A stretch of 51,127 nucleotides of DNA from Acidimicrobiaceae bacterium (GTDB lineage Bacteria > Actinomycetota > Acidimicrobiia > Acidimicrobiales > RAAP-2). The DNA lies in the NCBI GenBank assembly GCA_003169675.1, contig PNAT01000085.1, positions 1,038 through 52,164 on the forward strand, in the 5' to 3' direction. The notes beneath the pieces were generated by a model. The model did no database searches. It was not told where the DNA came from and worked only from the letters and a program-made list of their open reading frames with translations. This document shows, piece after piece, positions 1 to 9,809 of this stretch; position 1 is the first letter of the stretch, and each line of letters opens with the position of its first letter. A program made the translations under genes and the position numbers.

Positions 1-65
1 GCCTGCGACTGGCCTCGACTTGCAACCACAGACCCGCACGCAGCCCTGCGCCAGTCTAAGCCTCC

Positions 66-743
66 CTATTGCCCCGGCACCACGGAGCCAGCCGACCCCG
101 AGGCGCTGCCCGCACTGGTCGGGGTGGCCCCTTCCAGCACGGTGACGTCGGAGATCTTCCAGGACCCACCCACGGTCTGCAGGTTCACCAAGACCCGGAG
201 GACGTCGGTCTGAGGCGTGGCGATCTTGTTGTTGGCGTACACCTGATCGACCACCGCGTAGACCGAGGCTTGATTCCCGTTGTCGCTCTGCACGTATATG
301 GCACGCACCTGACCCCGCGATTCGGCCAGGGCCTTCTCCAGGTCCACCCGGATGGCCGAGTTGAAGAACTTATTGGCCTGGCCCGAGAAGGTGCCGGTGG
401 CCATGGAGGTGATGGCAGCGAAATCGGCGTCAATGGTCTTGGCGTTGAAGTTGGTCAGATCGTCCAGGAACGTCGTGGCCGCGCCGATCACCGCCGCATT
501 CTGGGTTCCCGAGCCGCTGCTGCCGGCCCAGAGGAGACCGAAGACCAGGGTGCCCACCAGGCCGGCCGCCGCCACCACGCTCACAGCGATAAAACGTCGC
601 CGGTCCGGTTGACCGAACGGATCCTCGCCGCGCCCGCCGGTTCTGGTGAGAGGCGCCCCTTTCGGGGGATCGCCACCAGCCGAAGCCGTATCCGGTTGCG
701 CCTGCGCGCCGACCACCTTCACGCCACTGTCCATTTCCTCCAT
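66..743 (-). CDS. Mce-associated membrane protein
   Basis: 225 aa; charged N-terminus, one TM helix (FIAVSVVAAAGLVGTLVFGLLW), then a SnoaL/NTF2-like soluble region ending in GGSWKISDVTVLEG; lies at the end of an MCE locus. Confidence 0.75.
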   Translation of the reverse strand: MEEMDSGVKVVGAQAQPDTASAGGDPPKGAPLTRTGGRGEDPFGQPDRRRFIAVSVVAAAGLVGTLVFGLLWAGSSGSGTQNAAVIGAATTFLDDLTNFNAKTIDADFAAITSMATGTFSGQANKFFNSAIRVDLEKALAESRGQVRAIYVQSDNGNQASVYAVVDQVYANNKIATPQTDVLRVLVNLQTVGGSWKISDVTVLEGATPTSAGSASGSAGSVVPGQ

Positions 744-755
744 TGTCGCACGGCG

Positions 756-1988
756 TCAGGGCCCCGACCGCTGTGCCTTCCCCTTGATAGCGGCCAATCT
801 TCGGGCCCGGGCGATGTAGCCGGCGCTCTTTGGCCGAGCGGGTGCGACCCACTCCCACCTCCCGGGTCCGCCCTTGAGCTTCCAGCCGCCGTGGGTCTTG
901 AGGTCGTGGTGGGGCACGCATAGGCGGGCCAGGTTGTCCAGCTCGGTCGGTCCCCCTTTTCCATAGTCGACGTCGCAGTGATCGGCCTGGAGTCCAGTCA
1001 CTTCGCCGCAGCCGGGCACCGCGCAGACACGGTCACGCACGACGAGAGCCATGGCGACCCGCTGTGGGATGACCCGGGTGGTATTGGTGACGGTGCGGAT
1101 ATCCACTCCGTCGCGGACCAAGATCTGCAACGAGCCTTCGCCGATCAGCTCGGTGGCCGCCTCGACTGACACCGGACCGATCCCGTCAATGGCGCACCTC
1201 TCGCCCCGGCCGATCTCACCCCGGCGCAGTGACTCGGCGTCGATGACCAAGAGTGTGTGTGGCCGGGCCGTGCCCGAACCCTTACCCCCCAGGATCTCCA
1301 AGAACGCGTCGAGCCGGTGGGCGCCGAATGATTCGGCCGACCCGGCCCGCCGGGCCTGGCGCTGCAGCTGGGCCGCCCGCCGCTCGATTCCCGGTGCCAC
1401 CCTGGCCCACGCCACCTCGTCGCAGGAGAACTCGCCCTTCACCCCGCCGCTCGGATCCTGATGCCAGCTCAGATGGCGGAAGCGGTGCACCCGGGCCCTG
1501 CGGGCCCGCTCGTCCTCTTTGCTCCGGGCCGCGGCCCGCAGGCGGGCTGCCTCGTCGCTCAGCTCTCGCAGGCTGACCCGCCCGACAAGTGGCAACAACT
1601 CCTCGGCCGCCCCAGGAGCAGCTCCGGCCGCACTGGCCACGACCTCCAACTGAGCCAAGGACATCTCGCCCCTCCGGAGCGCCTTCCTCATCAACGGCGA
1701 TTCTCCGGCCGCGGTGGCCGTCTTCAGGCAACGACGGGCCGCCGATGGCGAAGTGCCCGCGATCGACCCCAGCCATTCGGCCGGCGTTCCGTGGCCGGAC
1801 TTGGCATAGCTTCCCGCGGCCACCACTCTGGGCGCCATGAGGGCCACCCCGCTCGCTCCCAGGCGCTCGAGATCGGCAAACAGCCCGGCGACACGCCGGG
1901 CCTCGTCGCCGCCCATAGATTCGAGGTGCTGTGACCCCAACAGCCGCCGCACGTCGGCCACGGCAGCCTCGAGTTCCTCTACGAACAT
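756..1988 (-). CDS. DUF222 / 13E12-type HNH endonuclease domain protein
   Basis: C-terminal HNH motif CAVPGCGEVTGLQADHCDVDYGKGGPTELDNLARLCVPHHDLKTHGGW; N-terminal DUF222-like helical region; start placed at MFVEELEAAV, so the longer ORF overlapping the next gene is not used. Confidence 0.8.
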   Translation of the reverse strand: MFVEELEAAVADVRRLLGSQHLESMGGDEARRVAGLFADLERLGASGVALMAPRVVAAGSYAKSGHGTPAEWLGSIAGTSPSAARRCLKTATAAGESPLMRKALRRGEMSLAQLEVVASAAGAAPGAAEELLPLVGRVSLRELSDEAARLRAAARSKEDERARRARVHRFRHLSWHQDPSGGVKGEFSCDEVAWARVAPGIERRAAQLQRQARRAGSAESFGAHRLDAFLEILGGKGSGTARPHTLLVIDAESLRRGEIGRGERCAIDGIGPVSVEAATELIGEGSLQILVRDGVDIRTVTNTTRVIPQRVAMALVVRDRVCAVPGCGEVTGLQADHCDVDYGKGGPTELDNLARLCVPHHDLKTHGGWKLKGGPGRWEWVAPARPKSAGYIARARRLAAIKGKAQRSGP

Positions 1989-2105
1989 GTGTTCGAAGGT
2001 ACAGAGCGGGTGTGACATGGCCGGCCTGACGGGCATTGACCACCAGTTTTCGCTCCTCGCCATGACGGAGCTCGGCTTCCGAACCGGGGAAAGTACCGTT
2101 TCTCC

Positions 2106-3443
2106 ATGGCTGGTGAATTTCGGGTCGACTATGCGAAGACCCCCGATGGACTCCACATCGCCTATGCCGTCCTGGGCGAGGGGCCGACCAGCCTGGTGTA
2201 CCTGGCCGGACCACCCACCCACCTGCAGCTGGACTACGAGGAGCCGCTGATCAGGCGCTACCTCGACCGGTTGGCAATCTTCGCCCGCGTCGTGCTGTTC
2301 GACGAGCGTGGCTCCGGGATGTCAGATCCGGTCGCCCTCTCCGATCTGCCCACCCTTGAAGCGCGCATGGACGACCTGGGCCGGGTCATGGATGCCGCTC
2401 AGGTGGAGCGCGGCAACCTCCTGGGCACCGGTGCCGGATGCCCGTTGGCGCTGCTCTTCGCCGCCACCTACCCCGAACGAGTCACCTCCCTGATCCTCTA
2501 TGCCGCTTACGCTGCGCTGGCCGGCGACAACGAGTACCGGATCGGCTTTCCACCTACACTCCTCGACCAGTTTGCGGCAGGAGTCGGAACGACCTGGGGA
2601 ACAGGGTCGATGCTGGAGCTGTCGGCGCCGAGCATCGACACCCCCTCATTCCGCGAGCGATGGGCGCACTACGAGCGGAGCGCCTCGAGCCCGGGCCAGG
2701 CCGAAGCCATCTTCCGGCGCAACTTTGTCAGCGATGTCCGCCCCGTCCTGCGATCGATCACCACCCCGACCCTTGTCCTCCATCGCAACGAGAATCTCAT
2801 GATTCCGATCGCCTTGGGGCGCTACGTGGCGGATCACATTGAGGGCGCGCGATTCGTCGAGTTGGAGGGTCATGACCTGCCCCCCTTCGTCGGCGACACC
2901 GACGCCGTCGTCGCAGAAATAGAGGAGTTCGTCACCGGGCAGCGGTCGGCCTACGACATCGACCGTGTGCTGGCCACGGTGCTCTTCACGGACATCGTCG
3001 ACTCCACCAAGACGGCCGCGGTCCTGGGCGATCGCCGTTGGAGCGAACTGCTCGACGAGCACGATGCCATCATTCATCGTCACCTGGACCGGTTCCGCGG
3101 TCGGGCGGTCAAGAGCACCGGCGACGGTTACTTGGCCACCTTTGATGGCCCGGTGAGGGCCATGCGTTGCGCCTGCGCCATTCGGGACAGCGCGCGGGGA
3201 CTCGGAATCGAGATTCGGGCTGGGCTCCACACGGGTGAGATCGAGGTGCGCTCGGACGATATCGCCGGCATTTCTGTGCACCTGGCCGCCCGGGTGGAGT
3301 CAAAAGCACAACCAGGCGAGGTTCTGGTTTCATCGGCCATTCCCCCTCTGGTCGCCGGATCCGGATTGACGTTCATCCACAGGGGCGAGCACACCCTGAA
3401 GGGTGTCCCGGGTACCTGGACGCTCTTCGCCGTGGAGGCGTAG
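2106..3443 (+). CDS. alpha/beta hydrolase fused to class III adenylate/guanylate cyclase domain
   Basis: N-terminal hydrolase fold (DGLHIAYAVLGEGP...FDERGSGMSDP) and C-terminal cyclase (VLATVLFTDIVDSTKTAAVLGDRRW...KSTGDGYLATFDGP...GLHTGEIE). Confidence 0.88.
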   Translation: MAGEFRVDYAKTPDGLHIAYAVLGEGPTSLVYLAGPPTHLQLDYEEPLIRRYLDRLAIFARVVLFDERGSGMSDPVALSDLPTLEARMDDLGRVMDAAQVERGNLLGTGAGCPLALLFAATYPERVTSLILYAAYAALAGDNEYRIGFPPTLLDQFAAGVGTTWGTGSMLELSAPSIDTPSFRERWAHYERSASSPGQAEAIFRRNFVSDVRPVLRSITTPTLVLHRNENLMIPIALGRYVADHIEGARFVELEGHDLPPFVGDTDAVVAEIEEFVTGQRSAYDIDRVLATVLFTDIVDSTKTAAVLGDRRWSELLDEHDAIIHRHLDRFRGRAVKSTGDGYLATFDGPVRAMRCACAIRDSARGLGIEIRAGLHTGEIEVRSDDIAGISVHLAARVESKAQPGEVLVSSAIPPLVAGSGLTFIHRGEHTLKGVPGTWTLFAVEA

Positions 3444-3458
3444 CGCCCCCGGCTGAAC

Positions 3459-4784
3459 TTAGGCCCGGCGCCGGGCCCGGCGCCGCGACGGGCGTGCACC
3501 CCAGGCCAGCAGGAGAGCCGGCATGAGGAGCCCACCGATCACCAACAGGGGCCACTGGCTCGTGGCGGGCGCCCGGAAGGCGGCATTGCCGGCCGGCGCC
3601 GTCTTGGCTGCGGGTACCTCGACGATGGCCTGTTGCGCGGTCGGGGCGATCACCTGGCCCCCGTCGGCCGGCACGAACCCAGCCTGGGTGGCCGGACCGA
3701 CCCCGTTCCCGTAGACCGTCACACAACCGGCCCCAGGCAGGATGTCGGGGATCGTGTTAGGTGTGGCGTAGGTGTTGGCCGCCGGCGTGCCGGGGGGGAG
3801 CAAAAGGAGCGTACGCAGGAACAACTGATTGGGATTGTCGGATCCGTTCGTGGTGGTCTTCTTGGCCAAACCGGGCACGGCCAGCTCGGTCACGCCGGCG
3901 AAGAAGTACTGGTTGTAGGTCAGGCCATCAGAGAGGGCGGCGAGGTTGGCCGGCTGCGCGATGTTGGACAGCACGTCTGCCGTGTCGTGCAGCAGGCAGC
4001 CCAGATTGGCCGACTGGGTGGTCACCAGTTGATCCACCTGGCTGAAGGCCACCGATCCCGACTTGAAGAGATTGTCGAGCCCCGTCTTCTGCGCGTTGAG
4101 CACGGCCAGGAGCGCCGTGGTGTTAATCAGATCCTGCTTCAATGCCGGTGCGATGGCGGTGACCGTGTTCAGGGCACCCGGGGCGTTGGCCAGGAGCTCG
4201 GTGAACTGCTGCTCGTAGGCCACGAACTCCTCGTTGAAGGTGGTGCCGGCCGAAATGATGGTGCGCATGTCCGCCGCACGCCCCTTCAGCGACACCGCCA
4301 GCTCGCCGATCAACTTGTTGAGGTTCCCGGCCGGAATCGCCTTGAGGAGCCGGGTGGCCGCTTCCACCACCCGCCCGATATTGGCCGGAATCTGGTCGGG
4401 CGCCGCCGGGACACTGTCACCCGAATGCAGGGGTGGCGCCGTGCCTCCGTGCGCCGGCACCAGGTCGATGACCTGCTCGCCGAGTCCGTTGGCGATCTGA
4501 ATGGACGAGCGCACGTCACCCGGCACGTCTGTCCCCGGGTGGATGTCCATGGTGATCTTGGTGCCGTTCGGTGTGAGCTCAATCCCGCCCACGGTGCCCA
4601 CGGGCACCCCGTTCAACTCAACGGTGAAGTTCTGATACAAACCCGAGGCATCGGGGAAGTCGGTGGTGAGCACGGTCGAGCTGCGCAGGGGATTGCCCAG
4701 CAGCGTGACGATGCCGTAACCCACCAGGAGCGCGCTCACCAAGAAGAAGGCGACCAGGTTGATGATGAGCCGCTTGGAGATCAC
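3459..4784 (-). CDS. MCE family protein (MceF position)
   Basis: N-terminal TM, MCE domain (YQNFTVELNGVPVGTVGGIELTPNGTKITMDIHPGTDVP), C-terminal TM and Arg-rich end; last MCE gene of the operon. Confidence 0.88.
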   Translation of the reverse strand: MISKRLIINLVAFFLVSALLVGYGIVTLLGNPLRSSTVLTTDFPDASGLYQNFTVELNGVPVGTVGGIELTPNGTKITMDIHPGTDVPGDVRSSIQIANGLGEQVIDLVPAHGGTAPPLHSGDSVPAAPDQIPANIGRVVEAATRLLKAIPAGNLNKLIGELAVSLKGRAADMRTIISAGTTFNEEFVAYEQQFTELLANAPGALNTVTAIAPALKQDLINTTALLAVLNAQKTGLDNLFKSGSVAFSQVDQLVTTQSANLGCLLHDTADVLSNIAQPANLAALSDGLTYNQYFFAGVTELAVPGLAKKTTTNGSDNPNQLFLRTLLLLPPGTPAANTYATPNTIPDILPGAGCVTVYGNGVGPATQAGFVPADGGQVIAPTAQQAIVEVPAAKTAPAGNAAFRAPATSQWPLLVIGGLLMPALLLAWGARPSRRRARRRA

Positions 4785-4793
4785 CGGGCGTCC

Positions 4794-5786
4794 TTAAGGC
4801 TTCCGGGCACAGGTGAAGGCCGCGGTGTTGTCGTTCTCGCCGCCGCCCGTGAGGCCGCACACGATGAGGTTCTCGAACACCTGGATGTAGCCGTTGCGCA
4901 CCGACGAGGGCAGGGCGGCATTGGTCAACGGCAACACGTTGAGGATGCCGACCAGGGAGACCTGGTTCTGGCTCAGTTGCGCGCTGACGGCTTGGAGGGT
5001 CTGGAGCTGGGCCACCATCTGGGGGTAGTACGTCTCGAGGATTCCCCGGCCCTGCACGGAGAGATTGTTGAGCGATTGCAACAGGGTCTCGAATTGCGTC
5101 GAGTTCCGGGCCAGGATGGCCACGGTCTTCGACAACGTGGTCAGCGCGTCGGCGTTGGCACCACTGTTGGGTGCCAGGCCCGCCGTGAGCTGGTTGAGGC
5201 CGGTGACGGCCGCAGTGATGTCGGCCGTGTGCTGCGCGTACCCGTTGGCCACCGTTGTGAAGTCGGTCAGCAGTGCCTTGAGGGAGGCCTCCTGGCCGGC
5301 GAAGCCCTGACCCCCAGCGGCAATGATCTGTTCGAGCTCGGTGGTGGAGACGGCACCGAACACTTGTGTCCCGGACCGCACCAACTGCTCGATACTGGGG
5401 ACGATCCTGGTGTGGCGGATGACGGCGCCGTTCGCCAATTGGGGCACCTGGGTGGCGGAGGCCATGACCTCGTTCTTGGGCACCTCGAGCTGGATGAACA
5501 GGTCACCGAGCAGGGTGGTGTGATCGATGGCCGCCGTGACGTCGGCAGGAATGCGCGCCGTCTCCGAAAGGCTCATGGTGACTTTCGCCTGGTTGCCCAC
5601 GAGGGTGATGGAGGTGACGTTCCCGACCGGGACGTCGGCCAACTGCACCTGGGCTCCGCCGCCCAGATCACCGACGTCGCTAAACATCGCGGTGGCGGTG
5701 CGCTGAGGGGACGAACCGAACCCCAGGCAGCCGGAGAATCCGGTGGCCACCACAAAGGCCAGAGGCACCATGGCCCAGCGGCCCAT
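4794..5786 (-). CDS. MCE family lipoprotein (MceE/LprK position)
   Basis: Start at MGRWAMVPLAFVVATGFSGC gives a lipobox (GFSGC) followed by an MCE domain; ATGA overlap with the upstream gene at 5786. Confidence 0.85.
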   Translation of the reverse strand: MGRWAMVPLAFVVATGFSGCLGFGSSPQRTATAMFSDVGDLGGGAQVQLADVPVGNVTSITLVGNQAKVTMSLSETARIPADVTAAIDHTTLLGDLFIQLEVPKNEVMASATQVPQLANGAVIRHTRIVPSIEQLVRSGTQVFGAVSTTELEQIIAAGGQGFAGQEASLKALLTDFTTVANGYAQHTADITAAVTGLNQLTAGLAPNSGANADALTTLSKTVAILARNSTQFETLLQSLNNLSVQGRGILETYYPQMVAQLQTLQAVSAQLSQNQVSLVGILNVLPLTNAALPSSVRNGYIQVFENLIVCGLTGGGENDNTAAFTCARKP

Positions 5787-7360
5787 CACAACCAACTCGT
5801 GACGTCGGAGGTCCACTGCGCCAGCCAGAACCTGTGGGCCGGGCGGGACCGTGGGTGGGTGGGCATGGAGGGCAGGAAGCGGGCCGCCGGTGCGGTCAAG
5901 CTCGGGACCGAACCGGTCTGCACCGCGAGCTGGACCGAGGCCGGCTGCCCCTGACCGGGAGTGACGTGCTGGGAGAGCAGCCCACCGGAACCACCGGTGG
6001 TGGTGGAACCGCCCGGGCACTTGAGGACGGCCCCAACCAACGTGCAGAGCGGGTTGGGCTTCGTGGTGGTCGTCGTGGGAGGAGTGGGGGCCACCGTGGT
6101 CGAACTGGCGGACTTGCCGTTGGTGGCATTGCCCTTCGGGGCGCCCGATGGGGTGCTGATGGAACCGATCTGAGTGAGACCCTGTTGGAAGAGGGAGGCG
6201 GGCGAGCTCTTCTGGGCACCGGCCAGCGTGGTGAGCAGGGTGGGGATCTGATTGATGATCGGATTGAAGAAGGGGGATTTAGGATTCCCGCAGGACGCCA
6301 GCGCGGTGAGCTGAGCCGAGGTCAGCCCGGCCGAGTGGTTGGCAACAATGCGGCGGCAGACCCCTGCGAGCGCGTCACGGACCAACCCGGCGAACACAGC
6401 GCCGGTCACGCCGGGGGGCGAGGCGGCATTGAGGTCGAGCCAGTTGTAGTGGGGGTCGATAGCGCGTTTGGCGCCCTGGAAGAGGTTGTCGGTCTGGACG
6501 ACGAGCTCGTCCACGCTGGCGATGTTACGATCGAGCGTCCGGCTGACGGTGGTCACCGTCCCCACATCCGCCTCCAGCGGCAACAGGTTCGGCGTCAACA
6601 CCTGCACCAACGCGGTGGAAGCCCCGGTTAGCTGAGTCAGGGCGTCGTTCAACTGGCCCGAGTGCTGGGCGATCACGGTGGAGACGGTGTCGTACTCCTG
6701 CACCAGCTGCTCAATCTGCGACGTTTCCGAGTCAAGGGTCCCGGTCAGCTGGGCCAGGGAACCGTTGAGCTTGCCCAGGTCGTTGCCCTTGTTGGCCAGC
6801 AGCTGCAGGGTGCCGGCGGCCGACGCGATCAGGTGGTTCAGCCCCGCTCCCTGGCCGTCGAGATCCTGGGCCAGGTTGGTGATGACGTCACTGACCGCAT
6901 GGGGATTCAGCTGGTTCAGCGTGCGCTGCAGCTCCTTGAGGAACTGGTCGGTGGAGATGGGGACGGACGTGCGCGATTCGGGAATGGTGGCGCCCGGCGC
7001 CAGATACGGTCCACCGGTGTAACCCGGATTGAGCGCGACGTCCGGTTGACCGAGGACTTGGGGCGCCACCAGGGCGGCCACCACGGACGACGGGATGTGG
7101 GTGGTCGAGTGCACGGCCATGCCGACCTCGACCCGGTCGCCGACGTTTACCACCGATGTCACCGTGCCCACGGGGACGCCCAGCACATCCACCGCCGCTC
7201 CGGGGAAGAGCCCGGGGGCGCTGGCGTAGACGGCATTGATCCGGTAGGTGGAGGGGCCTCGGGTGAAATCGACTGCCGCCACCGCGCCGGCCACCAGGAC
7301 CACACCGGCCAGGGCCAGGCGCAGCACCTTGGAGTGCCAGATGTCGAGCAGCCGGTCCAC
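5786..7360 (-). CDS. MCE family protein (MceD position)
   Basis: GTG start at 7360 overlapping the upstream TAG; TM plus MCE domain (YRINAVYASAPGLFPGAAVDVLGVPVGTVTSVVNVGDRVEVGMAVHS); Pro/Thr-rich C-terminus. Confidence 0.85.
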   Translation of the reverse strand: MDRLLDIWHSKVLRLALAGVVLVAGAVAAVDFTRGPSTYRINAVYASAPGLFPGAAVDVLGVPVGTVTSVVNVGDRVEVGMAVHSTTHIPSSVVAALVAPQVLGQPDVALNPGYTGGPYLAPGATIPESRTSVPISTDQFLKELQRTLNQLNPHAVSDVITNLAQDLDGQGAGLNHLIASAAGTLQLLANKGNDLGKLNGSLAQLTGTLDSETSQIEQLVQEYDTVSTVIAQHSGQLNDALTQLTGASTALVQVLTPNLLPLEADVGTVTTVSRTLDRNIASVDELVVQTDNLFQGAKRAIDPHYNWLDLNAASPPGVTGAVFAGLVRDALAGVCRRIVANHSAGLTSAQLTALASCGNPKSPFFNPIINQIPTLLTTLAGAQKSSPASLFQQGLTQIGSISTPSGAPKGNATNGKSASSTTVAPTPPTTTTTKPNPLCTLVGAVLKCPGGSTTTGGSGGLLSQHVTPGQGQPASVQLAVQTGSVPSLTAPAARFLPSMPTHPRSRPAHRFWLAQWTSDVTSWL

Positions 7361-8622
7361 TATTTCGTCCCCCCGAGCAACGGAGCGATGAGCTGAGAGA
7401 GCCCACCCAACCCCGAGTTGGGGCCACTGGGCAGGCCGCCGACCGCCGTCCCAGAAGTCCCTGTGGACCCCGAGCCTGTGCTGCCCGGTGCCGGCAGACT
7501 GCTGCCGGCGGCCGGCGTGCCGGCGGCCGAGGACGCCGAACCGGTGCGGTCGGCGGGAGTGGGCCCCGTCTGGGCCGTGCAGTTCCCCGCCAAGGGGTCC
7601 GGCCCGAGGGCTTCGGTGAGCGCCACGTCGAACGCTCCGCCGCACCCGAGCACCCCGTAGGTGCCGGTGATGCCGGACGGGTTGGTGAAGATGTTGCCCC
7701 AGTTGACCTGTTGCGTACCGGCGTAGGCGATGGAGGCGAACCCCTTGATGGCCCCGCCCAGATAGCTCACACCCTGGGCCAGGTCGACCTGGTGTGCCGC
7801 CACGACGCCGAGGTCGGAGTGCAGGCTGGCCAGCAAGGCATTCAGGGCGGGGGCATCACCGGCAACCAACGAATTCGTCTGGGTGGCCATCTGATCCAAG
7901 TTGGCGATCAGGCTGGCCAGATCGGCGCTGTGCCCGGCCAGGCCGGTGGAGACCGTGTTGAGGTTGTTGACGATGGAGACCAATTGCTGGTCCTTGGCCG
8001 CCAGGGTGGACGACAAGACGTTGGCCGAATCAATCAACTGGGAGACCTGGCCGCTGCGCTGATCGACCGTCGTGGTGAGGGCGCCCAACCCCTTGATGAT
8101 CTGCGCCACCTGTGTCTGCTTGCCCTTGGTGATGGTGGCCACCGACTGGACCAAGGAATTCAGTGCCTTGGTGTTGCTCTCCGACAACAGCTTCTGCCCC
8201 GCATTCTGCAACTGGTAGAGCTCGGTCGGCACCGAGGTGTCGGTGATCAGAGCCCCGCTGCGAAGTGGGTCCCCCCACCCGCTCACCGGGACCAGCGTCA
8301 CGTCGACCACACCGAGCAACGTCTCGACTTGAATCGCCGCCTGCGTGTGGTGGGGAAGTTGGACCGAATGATTCACCGAAAGCCTGGCATCGACCGCGTT
8401 GCCGTGCACCGAGACCCCGGTGACGGTGCCGACCTTCACCCCGGCCACCATGACGTCGGATCCCTTGGTGATGCCGGCCGCATTGGGGAAACGAGCCGTC
8501 ACGTCATAGCCCGACGTGAAGAAGCTCCGGTTGAAGAACAAGATGGCCAGGACCCCGACGAGGATGACCGTCACGCCGATCATGCCGATCATCTTGGGGC
8601 GCCGTTCGGTGAATGCCTTCAT
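7360..8622 (-). CDS. MCE family protein (MceC position)
   Basis: MKAFTERRPKMIGMIGVTVILVGVLAILFFNR TM anchor, MCE domain YDVTARFPNAAGITKGSDVMVAGVKVGTVTGV; ATGA overlap with the upstream gene. Confidence 0.88.
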   Translation of the reverse strand: MKAFTERRPKMIGMIGVTVILVGVLAILFFNRSFFTSGYDVTARFPNAAGITKGSDVMVAGVKVGTVTGVSVHGNAVDARLSVNHSVQLPHHTQAAIQVETLLGVVDVTLVPVSGWGDPLRSGALITDTSVPTELYQLQNAGQKLLSESNTKALNSLVQSVATITKGKQTQVAQIIKGLGALTTTVDQRSGQVSQLIDSANVLSSTLAAKDQQLVSIVNNLNTVSTGLAGHSADLASLIANLDQMATQTNSLVAGDAPALNALLASLHSDLGVVAAHQVDLAQGVSYLGGAIKGFASIAYAGTQQVNWGNIFTNPSGITGTYGVLGCGGAFDVALTEALGPDPLAGNCTAQTGPTPADRTGSASSAAGTPAAGSSLPAPGSTGSGSTGTSGTAVGGLPSGPNSGLGGLSQLIAPLLGGTK

Positions 8623-9809
8623 GACCGCGCACCTGCTGCAGAGAGGCCGGGAGACGGGGCCTGGCCGCTGACGGCTTGGAGGACGCTGCCGATGCCCGAC
8701 GCGGCCACCGGCGTCGTGCCCACCTTTTTGGCGGCCGAGTTCAGGGCCGACGACTTGGCCGCCTGGGAACGAGCGGCGGGCAGGCTGCCCCCGGGTCCCG
8801 AGCCCGCCGGAGGGCTGGCCGACTCGTAGTAGGTGCAACTCGTCTGGTTGCCCAGGCAGGTGTAGACGGCCTGGACGGCGAACCACTGGCCGACGGCCGA
8901 AATCTGGATGTACGGCGCCAGCCCGGCACCCAAGGTGGACAGGCTGCTGGCCAACTGCTGCTGGTTGCCCTGCACAGCACCGGCCACGACACGGAGGTTG
9001 TCGATGATGCTTGTGATGGTGGAGTGATTCGAACCGATCAACCCAGCCAGGTCGGTGGCCACCGCCGAGAGGTTGCCGATCACGGTATCGAGGAGGGTGT
9101 TCTTCGAGGCCAGCGAAGAAGCCACCGTCTGCAGATTGTCGACCAATGAGCTGAGATCACCGCTGCGCGAGGAAATGGCGGTGAGCACTAGGTCCAGATT
9201 GCCGATGACCTGGCCCACTTGGGAGTCCAGCGCGCCCACCGTGTTGGAGATGGTGGCGCCGCTGTTGATGAGCTGGTCTACCTGGGCCGTGTCACCTTCG
9301 AGCGCCCCCGAGACGTTCTCGACGAACTGGTTGGCTTGCTGCGGGTTGATGGACGACAGCAGCGGGCCCAAGGTGTTGAGGAAGGAATTGACGCTGGCGT
9401 CGGAGACATCGTGGCTGAGCGGAATGGTGCTCCCGGGCGTGATGAGCGGCCCCTGGGCGGACGGGAAGATCTGGATCTCCTTCTGGCCGATGACGTTCTT
9501 CCACCGCATGCCGAGGTCGCTGTCCTGGTGCAGGGTCACCGTGTTGTCGATGTTCATGCCGACCAGGGCATGCCCGTGCTGGACGGCGATGCTGGAGACC
9601 TGCCCGATCGGGACGCCGGCGATGTTGACCGAATCCCCGGTGGCCAGGCCGGTGACGTCGGCCAATTGCGCTTGAATGGAGTGGCGATGGCTGAAGAGGG
9701 AGATGTTGCCGATCTTCACGGCCAGACCAACCAGCAGGAGCAGGCAGACCAGGGCGAAGATCAGGAATTTGAAGGCCGAGGACGGCAGGCGGCGGAAGAA
9801 GTTCATCAA
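8619..9809 (-). CDS. MCE family protein (MceB position)
   Basis: MMNFFRRLPSSAFKFLIFALVCLLLLVGLAVKIG TM, MCE domain IQAQLADVTGLATGDSVNIAGVPIGQVSSI. Confidence 0.88.
   Translation of the reverse strand: MMNFFRRLPSSAFKFLIFALVCLLLLVGLAVKIGNISLFSHRHSIQAQLADVTGLATGDSVNIAGVPIGQVSSIAVQHGHALVGMNIDNTVTLHQDSDLGMRWKNVIGQKEIQIFPSAQGPLITPGSTIPLSHDVSDASVNSFLNTLGPLLSSINPQQANQFVENVSGALEGDTAQVDQLINSGATISNTVGALDSQVGQVIGNLDLVLTAISSRSGDLSSLVDNLQTVASSLASKNTLLDTVIGNLSAVATDLAGLIGSNHSTITSIIDNLRVVAGAVQGNQQQLASSLSTLGAGLAPYIQISAVGQWFAVQAVYTCLGNQTSCTYYESASPPAGSGPGGSLPAARSQAAKSSALNSAAKKVGTTPVAASGIGSVLQAVSGQAPSPGLSAAGARS

Noticed and set aside
3633-5954. 773-aa plus-strand ORF
   Set aside because: Antisense to two well-supported MCE genes; His/Arg/Gly/Gln-rich composition typical of mirror-frame ORFs in GC-rich DNA; no domain.
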